Part shown: one piece after another, positions 1-8,253 of the stretch
How positions within the stretch are numbered: the stretch's first letter is position 1
Layout: each line of letters starts with the position of its first letter
DNA from: Bacteroidia bacterium
Lineage (GTDB): Bacteria > Bacteroidota > Bacteroidia > JANWJV01
Direction: 5' to 3'
Length of the DNA: 32,982 bases
NCBI GenBank assembly: GCA_025451785.1
Contig: JANWJV010000163.1
Span: 1 to 32,982, forward strand
Notes under the pieces: generated by a model
The model's database searches: none
What the model saw: only the letters and a program-made list of their open reading frames with translations
Told to the model about the DNA's origin: nothing
Program-made: the position numbers and the translations under genes

Positions 1-191
1 CTGATGTGGTAACGGAAACTCTCCTTCTTCTCCACCACAGGAGACTCAGGATAATCATTGAGCAACTGCGATATAAGAGCGGCTCTCACATAGGGCCAAA
101 CACATTCTGACCGGTAGCGAAGAGAATTTACGGGATAGTTTTTCTCTATGTCATTGATAATTCCAAGGATCTCCGGATGGGTCTTCTTCAT
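1..191 (-). CDS. unidentified protein, C-terminus cut by window edge
   Basis: An open frame starts at ATG (191-189) and runs without a stop to the left edge, giving 63 residues that begin MKKTHPEILGIINDIEKNYP. A stretch VWPYVRAALISQLL near residue 32 recalls the N-terminal Trp-Pro-x-x-Arg segment of some bacterial surface-polysaccharide proteins, but that is only an impression and no family can be assigned. It begins 22 bases after the stop of the DapA-like gene on the same strand, so it is probably the next gene of the glycan operon. The missing nonulosonate or chain-assembly enzymes may continue beyond the edge. Confidence 0.6.
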   Translation of the reverse strand, partial: MKKTHPEILGIINDIEKNYPVNSLRYRSECVWPYVRAALISQLLNDYPESPVVEKKESFRYHI

Positions 192-213
192 GTGATACCC
201 TTTGCAACCCAGG

Positions 214-1164
214 CTATTGGATCAGTCTGTCAATTGGCATGGAGTCCATCAGCTTTTGAACTTCCTTGTACTGCGCTTCGTTCAGCTCCATAAGAGGCAT
301 ACGCTCTTTCCTGTTCAAAAGCCCGCGGTGCTGCATGGCCGCCTTTATGACCAGGTGCCAGCCGAATTTCTTTAAACCCTTCTCAAAGAAAGGCACTTCT
401 ATTTCATTGACGATCTCGTCGCGCTTCTTAAGGTCGCCCTTCTGGTGATACTCCCAAAATTTTACCGCAAGCCTGGGCTCGAATACCCCAATGCCATTGA
501 GCCATGCCTGGCAGCCCTGGTCGGCAAACTGTAGCCATTGGCGTTTTCCTCCGCCGGAGATGATAATACCTACACGGTCCTTGATCGCCGCGACGATATC
601 TCTTGAAAGGTCATCGTTCTTCGCGTCTTCCTTGATAGCGATAACATTGGGTATGTCGGCGATCCTGTCAAGAAGGGAGATCGAATAATTGACAGGAGGT
701 CCGCCGTAACCATTCAGGAAGGGCATCTCGTGGATGAGGATCCCGATGTTCGAGGCGTCTGATACCATTTTGAAATGTTTGTGGATCTGTTCTTCCGAAT
801 AGAACTTTTCGCGGCAGATCAGGGAAATGATATCTGCACCGATGCTTTCCGCGTGTCGGGCAAATTCAATGGAGACCTTCGTGGAACAATGCAGCGGATC
901 GGCGACGATCACTACGTGGTTCTTGTCAAGCGACTTCACCTTTTTCGCCACAAAGGCATTCAGCGTTTTTATTTCCTCCCAGCTAAGTTCGCTGAAGCGG
1001 CTGTTGTAGCCCATTACGAAAAAGATCTTACCGCCGGCACGGTGTATCTGCTCAATGTTCTTTTCAAGGGAAGCGAAATCGATCTCTTCATCGGGCAGAA
1101 AGGGGGTGAGGATCGAGAATGCCGGTCCTTTTATTTTTTGTTTGATCGCGTCGAACTTCTTCAT
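214..1164 (-). CDS. dihydrodipicolinate synthase/N-acetylneuraminate lyase (DapA/NanA) superfamily protein, atypical active site
   Basis: This 316-residue protein has the length and fold signature of the class I pyruvate aldolase superfamily: opening GPAFSILTPF, central NVIAIKED with the expected Schiff-base Lys178, and a late ISGGG segment. The other active-site landmarks differ. The Tyr of the usual YNVP motif is His145 here (IHEMP), followed by an insertion rich in Gly/Pro. The GTTGE pyruvate-carboxylate motif is replaced by GYNSRFSEL (residues 52-60). It is therefore unlikely to be the housekeeping DapA. Its place, 9 bases after the CMP-nonulosonate synthetase gene, suggests an aldol or retro-aldol step on a keto-acid sugar of the surface glycan, which is inference. 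The start is ATG at 1164. Confidence 0.8.
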   Translation of the reverse strand: MKKFDAIKQKIKGPAFSILTPFLPDEEIDFASLEKNIEQIHRAGGKIFFVMGYNSRFSELSWEEIKTLNAFVAKKVKSLDKNHVVIVADPLHCSTKVSIEFARHAESIGADIISLICREKFYSEEQIHKHFKMVSDASNIGILIHEMPFLNGYGGPPVNYSISLLDRIADIPNVIAIKEDAKNDDLSRDIVAAIKDRVGIIISGGGKRQWLQFADQGCQAWLNGIGVFEPRLAVKFWEYHQKGDLKKRDEIVNEIEVPFFEKGLKKFGWHLVIKAAMQHRGLLNRKERMPLMELNEAQYKEVQKLMDSMPIDRLIQ

Positions 1165-1173
1165 AGTTGTTTT

Positions 1174-1890
1174 TTATTTGAATGAGAATTGTCCGTTATC
1201 AATGAGGAATTGTGCGTACTTCATATCCATCTCGTTGTCGATGTCCACCGAATGGATCCGGTCCATCAGGTAGCCTTTCACATTTCCCTTGAAAAAATTC
1301 TTGTTCTTCCGGATATTGTTGATCCAGGAAATATAGAATCCACCATTGGGTCTGAAATAGGGAACAAAGTCCTGTGAGCGGGTCTCTCCCGTAATAAGCG
1401 GAGAGGGAGAAAGCACCGCTTCAGGGTTCAGCAGTTTAGTTTCGGCGTTCATTGTAAGCGACAGCTGAATGGGGTCTTCCATCTTGGTGATGCTTACCAC
1501 TGAGTCCACATCTTTCGTTAGCAACTCATAGGCCTCACGGATATGAACAGGACGACGAAAGGGGCAAGTGGGAAGAAAGAAGGCAAGCGAGTCGTATAAC
1601 TGGTCATAACCCGGGCGCTCCGCGATCTCCACAATGAGCTGAAGCACTTTAGTAGTATCCTGCGCCAGGTTCGACTCCCGCTTCTCAGGTGTAGCTCCGG
1701 GGACATTTTTTGCCACCGCAAGTATTTCATCGTCATCGGAAGAGAGGATCACCTTGTCAAATACGCCAGAACCAACAACAGCCTCAAGTGTATGTTGAAC
1801 CAACGGTTTACCATCTAATAATTGAAGGTTCTTTTTCAGAAGCCTTTTCGAGCCACCCCTTGCGGGTACAATACCTATCCTTTTCGACAT
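1174..1890 (-). CDS. neuA: CMP-nonulosonate (acylneuraminate) cytidylyltransferase
   Basis: This 238-residue protein would activate a nonulosonic acid (sialic, legionaminic or pseudaminic type) with CTP to give the CMP-sugar used by glycosyltransferases. The nucleotide-binding signature PARGGSKRLLKKN (residues 9-21) is nearly canonical, followed by LDGKPLVQHTLEAV, the ILSSDDDEI acidic motif and LLPTCPFR-like FFLPTCPFRRP. The C-terminal IHSVDIDNEMDMKYAQ carries the Asp residues that complete the Mg site in this family. It lies one base after gmd and two genes after the nonulosonate synthase, so synthesis and activation are co-transcribed. Which nonulosonic acid is used cannot be read from the sequence, so the symbol is by family only. 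Confidence 0.9.
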   Translation of the reverse strand: MSKRIGIVPARGGSKRLLKKNLQLLDGKPLVQHTLEAVVGSGVFDKVILSSDDDEILAVAKNVPGATPEKRESNLAQDTTKVLQLIVEIAERPGYDQLYDSLAFFLPTCPFRRPVHIREAYELLTKDVDSVVSITKMEDPIQLSLTMNAETKLLNPEAVLSPSPLITGETRSQDFVPYFRPNGGFYISWINNIRKNKNFFKGNVKGYLMDRIHSVDIDNEMDMKYAQFLIDNGQFSFK

Positions 1891-1891
1891 A

Positions 1892-2911
1892 TTATTTAAG
1901 GGTTTTCAGTGCATTCTCATACATCTCAGAGGCGAGGGCATCAAAGGAGGTCTTACTCTCCCATCCCAACTCCTTCCTGATCTTTGAGGGATCGCCGGTG
2001 ATCTTGTTCTTATCGTATTTCCTGTAAAGTTTAGGGTCTACCACCACGTGCTTATTCATATCCAGGCCCGCATGATGAAATACCTTTTCAACAAAATATT
2101 TAAGCGGGTGACTTTTACCGGTTGCTATAACATAATCACCCGGCTTATCCTGCTGAAGCATGAGCCACATCGCTTCCACATAGTCTCTTGCATGACCCCA
2201 ATCCCTTTCAATTTCCAGGTTACCCAGCATAAGTTTATCCTGAAGTCCCCGCTTGATAGCAGCAACACCTTTGGCAATTTTTTGCGTAGCGAAATTATCG
2301 CTGCGACGGGGAGATTCGTGGTTAAAACAAATTCCGCAGGAAGCGTGCAGTTGATAGGTATTGCGGTATATTTTCACCATGTTGTGAGCAAATAGTTTGC
2401 TGCAACCATAGGGTGTATTAGGCTCGAACGCGCTTGTTTCGTTCAGCACTGTTGCCGGATTATCGCCATACATGTCAGAACTTGAGGATTGGAAAAAACG
2501 CGCTGTTGGAGCAGCCTCAAGAAGAATATTCAGAAGAGTGAGTGTACCAAGGGCATTCACCTCTGAGGTGATCTCGGATGACTTGAAGGACAAGTTTACG
2601 TGCGACTGCGCTGCCAGGTTGTATATCTCAACCGGTTTGTATTGATGAACGAGTTTCCAAAGGGAGGCAGGCTCCAGCACGTCGCCATACTCAAGTACAA
2701 AATCTTTTTCGGTGAGCAAATGCGCTATGTTCAGCAGAGAGGTATTTTCATGAACATTTTGTTTGACCACCAGGCTCTTATGCGTACCAACAACACGATA
2801 CCCTTTTGAAAGAAGCAGTTCGGAGAGGTAGGAGCCATCCTGTCCTGAAACGCCGGTGATGAGCGCTGTGCGCTGGGAGCCTTTAGTACTCATATTTTTC
2901 AAGTCGTTCAA
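1892..2911 (-). CDS. gmd: GDP-mannose 4,6-dehydratase family NAD-dependent sugar dehydratase
   Basis: This 339-residue extended SDR enzyme has the Gmd-type dinucleotide motif TGVSGQDGSYL (residues 19-29), EIYNLAAQSHV, a YGCSK catalytic Tyr/Lys pair, NHESPRRSDNF and the strongly Gmd-like run DWGHARDYVEAMWLMLQQDK. The family oxidises C4 and eliminates water from GDP-mannose to give the 4-keto-6-deoxy sugar. It is about 30 residues shorter than E. coli Gmd, and the region after the Rossmann strand differs. It overlaps the end of the upstream NeuB-fusion gene by 29 bases and is followed one base later by neuA. In Campylobacter a dehydratase acting on GDP-GlcNAc feeds legionaminate synthesis, so this enzyme may serve the nonulosonate pathway rather than make GDP-fucose or GDP-rhamnose precursors. 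That is inference. Confidence 0.85.
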   Translation of the reverse strand: MNDLKNMSTKGSQRTALITGVSGQDGSYLSELLLSKGYRVVGTHKSLVVKQNVHENTSLLNIAHLLTEKDFVLEYGDVLEPASLWKLVHQYKPVEIYNLAAQSHVNLSFKSSEITSEVNALGTLTLLNILLEAAPTARFFQSSSSDMYGDNPATVLNETSAFEPNTPYGCSKLFAHNMVKIYRNTYQLHASCGICFNHESPRRSDNFATQKIAKGVAAIKRGLQDKLMLGNLEIERDWGHARDYVEAMWLMLQQDKPGDYVIATGKSHPLKYFVEKVFHHAGLDMNKHVVVDPKLYRKYDKNKITGDPSKIRKELGWESKTSFDALASEMYENALKTLK

Positions 2912-4796
2912 GCGCTATCCATTGTTTCTCACCTTCATTCTCATGTCCCATCCATATTTCAGGTATAAAAGAAGCCGCGGGGGTGAGTTGGTTAAGAAGT
3001 GTAGCTACTTTCTCAAAATCGATCTCGCCTTCATCTATCTGCAAGCCTTCGCTGTCCAAACCGGCCGCGTCTACAATGTGAAGGTGGGCACTGTATGGAG
3101 CCACCTTTTTAACAAAATCGTTAAAGTCCATCTTCAGGTGATTCGCTGCCAGTTTTGAATGAGAGATATCAAAACAGATCTGGTACCCGCTTGCTCTGCA
3201 GAAGGCCGCAGTATCATCAGGGTTTACAAACAAATTACAAAAAAGCTGTCCACCAAAGTACCATGGGAAGGGAGGCAAAGTTTGGGGTATTATCTTCACT
3301 CCTCCCTGGTCGATCTTGCTCAGGCTGTCGGCAACACGCTTATACGCTTGTTCCGTTTCTGCAGGTGTAAAAAAACGTTCTTTCGAAAATCCACCTACAC
3401 TCACAATGATCAGGGGCTCGGTCGCTTTTTTAAAATAGGATTTCAGTTCACGGGTCAGGTTCACCACCCGCTGCAGTTCCTTAATAGAACGCGCACGGTA
3501 CACTTCATCATCTGAAGCAAGGTTCAACAGGTGATCACCGGCAAAGGTGTCGGGAGAATGAACGGTAAGGTCAAGGTCAAGAGGGGAATTAAAAAATTTC
3601 CTGAAATCCTCGTCCATATCTTTATAACTGAGATGGAATTCGAGAAAATCCGGGTTGGATTTGCTCAGAAGTATTTTACTGTCGTGGTAACGGACCGGAA
3701 TACCCCATTTCCTTTTAAAGGAATACTCTCTGGCTACCGCAGTACCATTCTTACTTATATCCTCCGGAAAAAAGAAGTCACCGGGCTTAAGATCGCGCTT
3801 CGCCTTTGTTCCCACCAATTGGTCGATGTACATTGGCTGCAAACCCCTGCCGGGGCTTTTTACCTCCAGCATTTCCTTCCTTATGATCTCACCCGCCTTT
3901 AGCTCACAATTAATCATCAGGCTCTTGGCCAGGTTCACACGGTTCATCAGTTCTCCCTGGTTAGGCTTGCGTTCAGTGTCCTCCCCCATCGCCAGTTCCA
4001 GGTCCCTTATTTGCTTTACCATTTCCTCCATTTCATCGGGAAGCAAACTCACCTTATGGTCGTTTCCCTCCATGTTCTTGTCAATAGTAAAGTGTTTCTC
4101 AATAATGCGGGCGCCCATGGCAATGGCTGCCAGTGGAATATGCCCGCCCCGTTCATGCCCCGAATAACCCACCACATGGTCACCAAGAGCGGCAAGCCGT
4201 GGAATGAAGTTGAGGTGAATGTCCTTCATATGGGGCGGATAAGTGGAATTACAGTGAAGGAGCGCATAAGGAGCCTTATAACTATTTAAGAGCCTGATGC
4301 CACTTTCAATCTCTGCCTGGAATGACATACCGGTGGAGATGATAAGCGGCTTTCCTGTTTGGGCTGCCTTGGCCAGCAGTTCATGATTCGTAAGGTCGGC
4401 CGATGCTATCTTATAACCCTCCATTCCATAGTTCTCCAACAGTTCTAATGTTGGCAGGTCCCAGGGAGTACACAAAGGGATCACCTTCATCTTTTTACAA
4501 TGGTCAAAGCAGGCAAACATGTCTTCAGGGCTCAGTTCGAAACGACTGAGAAGATCGAGGGTATATTGGGTACTCAGGTTTTCTTTAGCATCGTTCGCGT
4601 TGCCTGCGTTGCTATACAGAGACGCGAGGTTACGCATCTGGAACTTCACGCAATCCACTCCAGCCTTTGCCGCGAGCTCGATGAGATTTTTGGCGAGGTT
4701 CACGTCCCCGTTATGGTTGATCCCGATCTCGGCGATAATGAATACCGGATGCTTTTCTCCTATTTTCCTGGACCCTATGCTAATTTCCCTTCCCAT
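2883..4796 (-). CDS. N-acetylneuraminate synthase family protein (NeuB/LegI/PseI) fused to a C-terminal TIM-barrel isomerase-like domain
   Basis: Three parts can be read in 637 residues. Residues 15-260 are the NeuB aldolase barrel (IIAEIGINHNGD, FQMRNLASLY, STYPP at 185, GYSGHE at 210, EKHFTID at 233), which condenses phosphoenolpyruvate with an N-acyl hexosamine. Residues 285-350 form a SAF/antifreeze-like domain (NLAKSLMINCELKAGE, KRDLKPGDFF) that normally closes over the active site. Residues 360-637 are an AP-endonuclease/xylose-isomerase-like barrel with possible metal ligands Asp543, His546, His573 and Glu613. Ordinary NeuB ends near residue 350. No stop or frame change separates the parts. 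The last domain might isomerise or epimerise the hexosamine acceptor, but this is inference. The gene overlaps gmd by 29 bases. The ATG at 4796 is 47 bases from the upstream PhyH gene. Confidence 0.9.
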   Translation of the reverse strand: MGREISIGSRKIGEKHPVFIIAEIGINHNGDVNLAKNLIELAAKAGVDCVKFQMRNLASLYSNAGNANDAKENLSTQYTLDLLSRFELSPEDMFACFDHCKKMKVIPLCTPWDLPTLELLENYGMEGYKIASADLTNHELLAKAAQTGKPLIISTGMSFQAEIESGIRLLNSYKAPYALLHCNSTYPPHMKDIHLNFIPRLAALGDHVVGYSGHERGGHIPLAAIAMGARIIEKHFTIDKNMEGNDHKVSLLPDEMEEMVKQIRDLELAMGEDTERKPNQGELMNRVNLAKSLMINCELKAGEIIRKEMLEVKSPGRGLQPMYIDQLVGTKAKRDLKPGDFFFPEDISKNGTAVAREYSFKRKWGIPVRYHDSKILLSKSNPDFLEFHLSYKDMDEDFRKFFNSPLDLDLTVHSPDTFAGDHLLNLASDDEVYRARSIKELQRVVNLTRELKSYFKKATEPLIIVSVGGFSKERFFTPAETEQAYKRVADSLSKIDQGGVKIIPQTLPPFPWYFGGQLFCNLFVNPDDTAAFCRASGYQICFDISHSKLAANHLKMDFNDFVKKVAPYSAHLHIVDAAGLDSEGLQIDEGEIDFEKVATLLNQLTPAASFIPEIWMGHENEGEKQWIALERLEKYEY

Positions 4797-4843
4797 TTGC
4801 AGAAATAAGGTGGAAAGATATACAAATTACCAATGATGTCTAG

Positions 4844-5596
4844 CTAGCCAGCCCTAAAAAGCGAGCGCAGCTTTGACACAAAACCCTGGGTGTTTTCCTT
4901 CGATGGACGGGTATGTCCCCGCATCACCCATCTCTCGCCTTCGGACACGGTACCGGCCCGGTGAAATACATTCGTATCGAATATGATCAGAGAGCCGGCC
5001 TTGCCTTCAACAGACACCGCGTCCTTTTCAGTATATGGCAGTTCGCGCGTGAGCTCTCTATTCTCATAATTAACCTTACCTCCTAGTTTTTTTCTTATCT
5101 CATCCGCCTTTTTGTGGGAGCCTGGAACGCAGGCAAAAGCTCCATTCGTTTTCGTAGTATCATTAAGATAAATAAAGAACTTGAACGTAGGTTGTACATC
5201 AAAATGAAGGTCGTTGGCTACATGTTTCGAGCCCACTACGTCCTTCACAAAGAAAATTTCCTTGTTCAGTACAAAATCCTTCTGCAAATAATTTTTTGCC
5301 ACCCTGCGCATCCAATCGGAGCTGAAGACCTTTTGTGTAAAGGGAATTACCGACCCTTCTATTTTTTCAATGAAAATATTACAAGCCTTACCCACTGAAT
5401 AATCAAGTGGCTTTATGAAGCTATTGCCATCGCTTTCCAAAGCGTAATGGAATTCTTTCACCAGGCCCTTTAACTCTTCTTCCGATAGAAAATTACGAAC
5501 AACCAGCACGCCATTCTCCTTCAATAAGAGGTTCAAGCGCTTGTAGTCTTGTGTCTCTTTCTTGTCTACTTCAGGTATGGAGTTCATTATTTTCAT
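4844..5596 (-). CDS. phytanoyl-CoA dioxygenase (PhyH) family Fe(II)/2-oxoglutarate oxygenase
   Basis: This 250-residue protein begins with the typical opening LLKENGVLVVRNFLSEEELKGL. It carries the iron facial triad as HFD (in NDLHFDVQP) and a distal His in NVFHRAG, with the 2-oxoglutarate-binding Arg shortly after (WVMRGHTRP). FFIYLNDTTKTNGAFACVPGSH matches the PhyH core. Members hydroxylate small molecules, lipids or sugars. The substrate here is unknown, but its place between a methyltransferase and a nonulosonate synthase suggests glycan or lipid-carrier modification. The ATG at 5596 overlaps the stop of the upstream methyltransferase by four bases (ATGA). A second ATG three codons later (5587) is an alternative start. 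Confidence 0.85.
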   Translation of the reverse strand: MKIMNSIPEVDKKETQDYKRLNLLLKENGVLVVRNFLSEEELKGLVKEFHYALESDGNSFIKPLDYSVGKACNIFIEKIEGSVIPFTQKVFSSDWMRRVAKNYLQKDFVLNKEIFFVKDVVGSKHVANDLHFDVQPTFKFFIYLNDTTKTNGAFACVPGSHKKADEIRKKLGGKVNYENRELTRELPYTEKDAVSVEGKAGSLIIFDTNVFHRAGTVSEGERWVMRGHTRPSKENTQGFVSKLRSLFRAG

Positions 5597-6303
5597 TTAA
5601 TGACCGTATAGGCCGGTATGGAAAAAGGAGAAGCGTCTTTTTGGAACTCTAGGCCGTTCTTTTCACAGAATTCGATAAGCGCTTTCGTTTCCCCTCCCTG
5701 CTGCTTTTCATCGATACATATCACTGCGCCCGGTGAAAGATAGGGCTTGAACAGCTCCATTCCTTTGATCGAGGGTAGATAAGCGTTGCAATCGACGTAT
5801 AGAAGGGCGGCCCTGAAATTGGTTTTTTGCTCGAGGAATTTCGGCACCTCGGCAAGGATATCACCTTCGATCAGTTCGCACAAATTACCAAGACCAACTC
5901 TTTTAATTTTATCCTGCACCCATATCCTCGAATTGTCCTTCCATGCCTCGGCATTCAAATGTTTGTCCATCTTGAGGCTCTCTTCATTAAAACCGGAAAA
6001 GGTGTCAAAGCCATAATATCTTCTTACCATCTCGTCCCCGTTCATCTTTATCTGGTGACCAAAAATGATAGAGTTCCTTCCGTAAGCGACACCAAGTTCA
6101 ACAATGTGGCCAGGCACTTTTGCTATCTTCTGATAGACCCGGTCAAGCCAGAGAATGTACTTGTACTCCCCGTGTTCCAGGTATTTCTGGGACTCGATGT
6201 AATGGTTGAATTCCTTTTTCCCACGCAACTGTTCCAATTCGTGATCGGAAACGATGCTCTGTCCTCTTTTGGAAAGATACCCTTTTAACATTCTCTTTAG
6301 CAT
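5593..6303 (-). CDS. TylF/macrocin-O-methyltransferase-like SAM-dependent methyltransferase
   Basis: This 236-residue protein has a class I SAM-binding motif GHIVELGVAYGRNSI (about residues 65-79), then YYGFDTFSGFNE, a pattern typical of TylF/MycF and rhamnosyl O-methyltransferases. Later segments are ALLYVDCNAYLPS and VICIDEKQQGGE. Such enzymes methylate sugar hydroxyls and use acidic residues to hold Mg. It sits 7 bases after the SGNH-hydrolase gene and overlaps the PhyH gene by 4 bases, so it belongs to the export and decoration operon. A methylated residue could cap the chain, since terminal methylation is known to mark chain length for Wzt-type exporters. That role is inference. Confidence 0.8.
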   Translation of the reverse strand: MLKRMLKGYLSKRGQSIVSDHELEQLRGKKEFNHYIESQKYLEHGEYKYILWLDRVYQKIAKVPGHIVELGVAYGRNSIIFGHQIKMNGDEMVRRYYGFDTFSGFNEESLKMDKHLNAEAWKDNSRIWVQDKIKRVGLGNLCELIEGDILAEVPKFLEQKTNFRAALLYVDCNAYLPSIKGMELFKPYLSPGAVICIDEKQQGGETKALIEFCEKNGLEFQKDASPFSIPAYTVIK

Positions 6304-6310
6304 TCCACCT

Positions 6311-6994
6311 TCATTTTACCTGTTTATAACATCCGAATTTCTTGTCGAAAGCAAATTCCTTCATCACTCCGGCATGTGACCAGTTAAACTCCTTATCGTA
6401 CCCCGAAGTTTCAATAAGACCGTACGACGTAAGCACCTCCTCTATCAAGGGCTGTATCTTATTGTTCATGTGAACATTGTCACCATAGTATTTGTCATGG
6501 ATAATATTCGCGTCGCCGGAATACAACTTGTCATTGATATAAATAAAACGATACCCGTTTGATCCGCACATCTGTTTCAGCTGCTCATTATAATGATCTA
6601 CAACCACGTTCTGAAGGATCCGCTGGGACGGAGTTACATTAAATATCACCGGCTCAAACCTGATCGTTTTTTGCAGGCTCTTTAACATAGTTTCATAACG
6701 GGTCACAGAACTATTAACTTTCGCCTGGTACCCGGTAATATCCGGGTCCAGGGTCGATTCCCAGGGGTACCAGCCCTGCCCAGTATAGTAGCGCGTATCC
6801 GGTTCGCCTAAAACAAAGATCACTTCTTTAAGGCTTTTTATGTGGGAAAGAACAGCGGGTATCTTGGAGGCCACTCTTGCTGCATTCTCCTCGCTGATAA
6901 AGTTATGCTCCTTCCCAGCCCCCAGGAACATCGGGAAGAAGTTGGAGTTATGGGCAAAGGCCCTCGAATGGCTATCTCCTAGAACGCAAATCAT
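6311..6994 (-). CDS. SGNH/GDSL-like hydrolase or sugar O-acyl esterase
   Basis: The 227-residue protein opens with ICVLGDSHSRAFAH, which is block I of the SGNH fold with the nucleophile Ser at residue 8. It ends with GDNVHMNNKI, matching the D-x-x-H catalytic pair of block V. VIFVLGEPDTRYY resembles the block II/III region. No signal peptide is visible, so it probably acts in the cytoplasm before export, either removing or transferring acyl groups. Its ATG overlaps the wzt stop by four bases, and a methyltransferase gene follows after 7 bases. Similar SGNH proteins are frequent in capsule and O-antigen clusters, but the exact substrate cannot be given. Confidence 0.7.
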   Translation of the reverse strand: MICVLGDSHSRAFAHNSNFFPMFLGAGKEHNFISEENAARVASKIPAVLSHIKSLKEVIFVLGEPDTRYYTGQGWYPWESTLDPDITGYQAKVNSSVTRYETMLKSLQKTIRFEPVIFNVTPSQRILQNVVVDHYNEQLKQMCGSNGYRFIYINDKLYSGDANIIHDKYYGDNVHMNNKIQPLIEEVLTSYGLIETSGYDKEFNWSHAGVMKEFAFDKKFGCYKQVK

Positions 6995-8253
6995 AAAAGC
7001 TTGTATTCGATCTCCGGAGCAACGATGGCCCCGGGACGGTAACGGTTCTTCATCCCTCTAAAGGTGTAATTATCGACCACCTCGAAACTGAGGGCGCGCT
7101 CTACACGGTGGAATATCTTGTCACTTTTTGTTCGCAGCGAAAATGTAACGAAATACTTTCCCGGCTTCAGCAAGCGGCCCGGAAAACCCACATGGAGATC
7201 GATAATGCCGGGTCGATTATTGAGCAACACATCCTTCTCGTTCTCATCGGTTGAGCTCACAATAATGGTATTTCCATTCACATCCTCGATCACAATTCCG
7301 AGGAACATGCCGGGAATATTAAGTTTTGCCTGGAGCGAAAAATCGATCCTGATCTTTTCAGAAGTATACTCGAGCACAGAATCTTTTGCTTCCTTCAACT
7401 CCACTTTTCTAACCATCGCCTGTTCATTGATCTCATCAAAAACAGCAGAACTATAAAGCCCTTCCCTCTCCGTATTCGCACTAAGGTACTGTGCAATGGC
7501 CTCATTGGCACCACCATCGAATACCAAACTGCCATTGGAAAGTACTATGGCCCGCGAACAAAGGTTACGCACAGCATTCATATTATGCGAAACAAAAAGC
7601 ACAGTACGGCCTTCCTTGTGGCTTACATCCTGCATCTTTCCCAAACATTTTTTCTGAAAGTCGGCATCCCCCACCGCCAGCACTTCATCCACCACCAGTA
7701 TCTCCGGTTCCAGATGGGCGGCCACGGCAAAGGCCAGGCGTACATACATACCGGAGGAGTACCTTTTCACCGGTGTGTCGATGTATTTGTCTACACCCGA
7801 GAAAGCGACTATCTCATCGAACTTGGAGCGGATCTCCGCCTTGCTCATGCCCAGGATGGCGCCATTCAAAAAAATATTCTCCCTTCCGCTGAGGTCGGGA
7901 TGGAAGCCGGTACCCACTTCGAGGAGGCTGGCGATGCGGCCCTTTATCTTTGCTGTTCCGCTGGTGGGGGTAGTAACCCTCGACAATATTTTTAACAGGG
8001 TCGATTTGCCGGCACCGTTCTTCCCGATGATCCCTAAAGCCTCCCCTTGCTTCACATCAAAACTTATATCCTTCAGCGCCCAGTGCTCCGAAACGCTGAA
8101 AGTATCATCTTGCCCTAGTTTGGCATATGGATCTGGTTTGCCGCGGGTCTTGGCCCAAAAACGCTTTAGGTCACCGGCGAGTGTTCCGGTACCTACCCGG
8201 CCCAGCCTATAATACTTGCTGAGCCCTTCCGCCTTTATAACGATCCTGCTCAT
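6991..8253 (-). CDS. wzt: polysaccharide ABC exporter ATP-binding protein, Wzt/TagH type with C-terminal substrate domain
   Basis: This 420-residue ATPase powers export of an undecaprenyl-linked polysaccharide with the Wzm permease. Walker A is GKNGAGKS (77-84), the ABC signature is YSSGMYVRLAFAVA, Walker B is ILVVDEVLAVGD, and the H-loop lies in SHNMNA. The first 60 residues carry an extension before the ABC core that is common in this subfamily (LSKYYRLG). Residues from about 275 to 420 form an extra domain like the immunoglobulin-like Wzt C-terminal domain (LNIPGMFLGIVIEDVNGN, KSDKIFHRVERALSFEV), which in known systems recognises the modified end of the glycan. The gene directly abuts the permease gene (8254/8253) and overlaps the SGNH gene by 4 bases. 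Confidence 0.93.
   Translation of the reverse strand: MSRIVIKAEGLSKYYRLGRVGTGTLAGDLKRFWAKTRGKPDPYAKLGQDDTFSVSEHWALKDISFDVKQGEALGIIGKNGAGKSTLLKILSRVTTPTSGTAKIKGRIASLLEVGTGFHPDLSGRENIFLNGAILGMSKAEIRSKFDEIVAFSGVDKYIDTPVKRYSSGMYVRLAFAVAAHLEPEILVVDEVLAVGDADFQKKCLGKMQDVSHKEGRTVLFVSHNMNAVRNLCSRAIVLSNGSLVFDGGANEAIAQYLSANTEREGLYSSAVFDEINEQAMVRKVELKEAKDSVLEYTSEKIRIDFSLQAKLNIPGMFLGIVIEDVNGNTIIVSSTDENEKDVLLNNRPGIIDLHVGFPGRLLKPGKYFVTFSLRTKSDKIFHRVERALSFEVVDNYTFRGMKNRYRPGAIVAPEIEYKLL

Noticed and set aside
3600-3740. Frameshift or separate gene at the NeuB / TIM-barrel junction
   Set aside because: The reading frame is continuous with no stop or start signal there, so a true fusion is the simpler reading.
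4796-4844. Possible extra small gene or regulatory RNA in the 47-base gap before the NeuB-fusion gene
   Set aside because: The gap is too short, with no open frame or stable hairpin seen.
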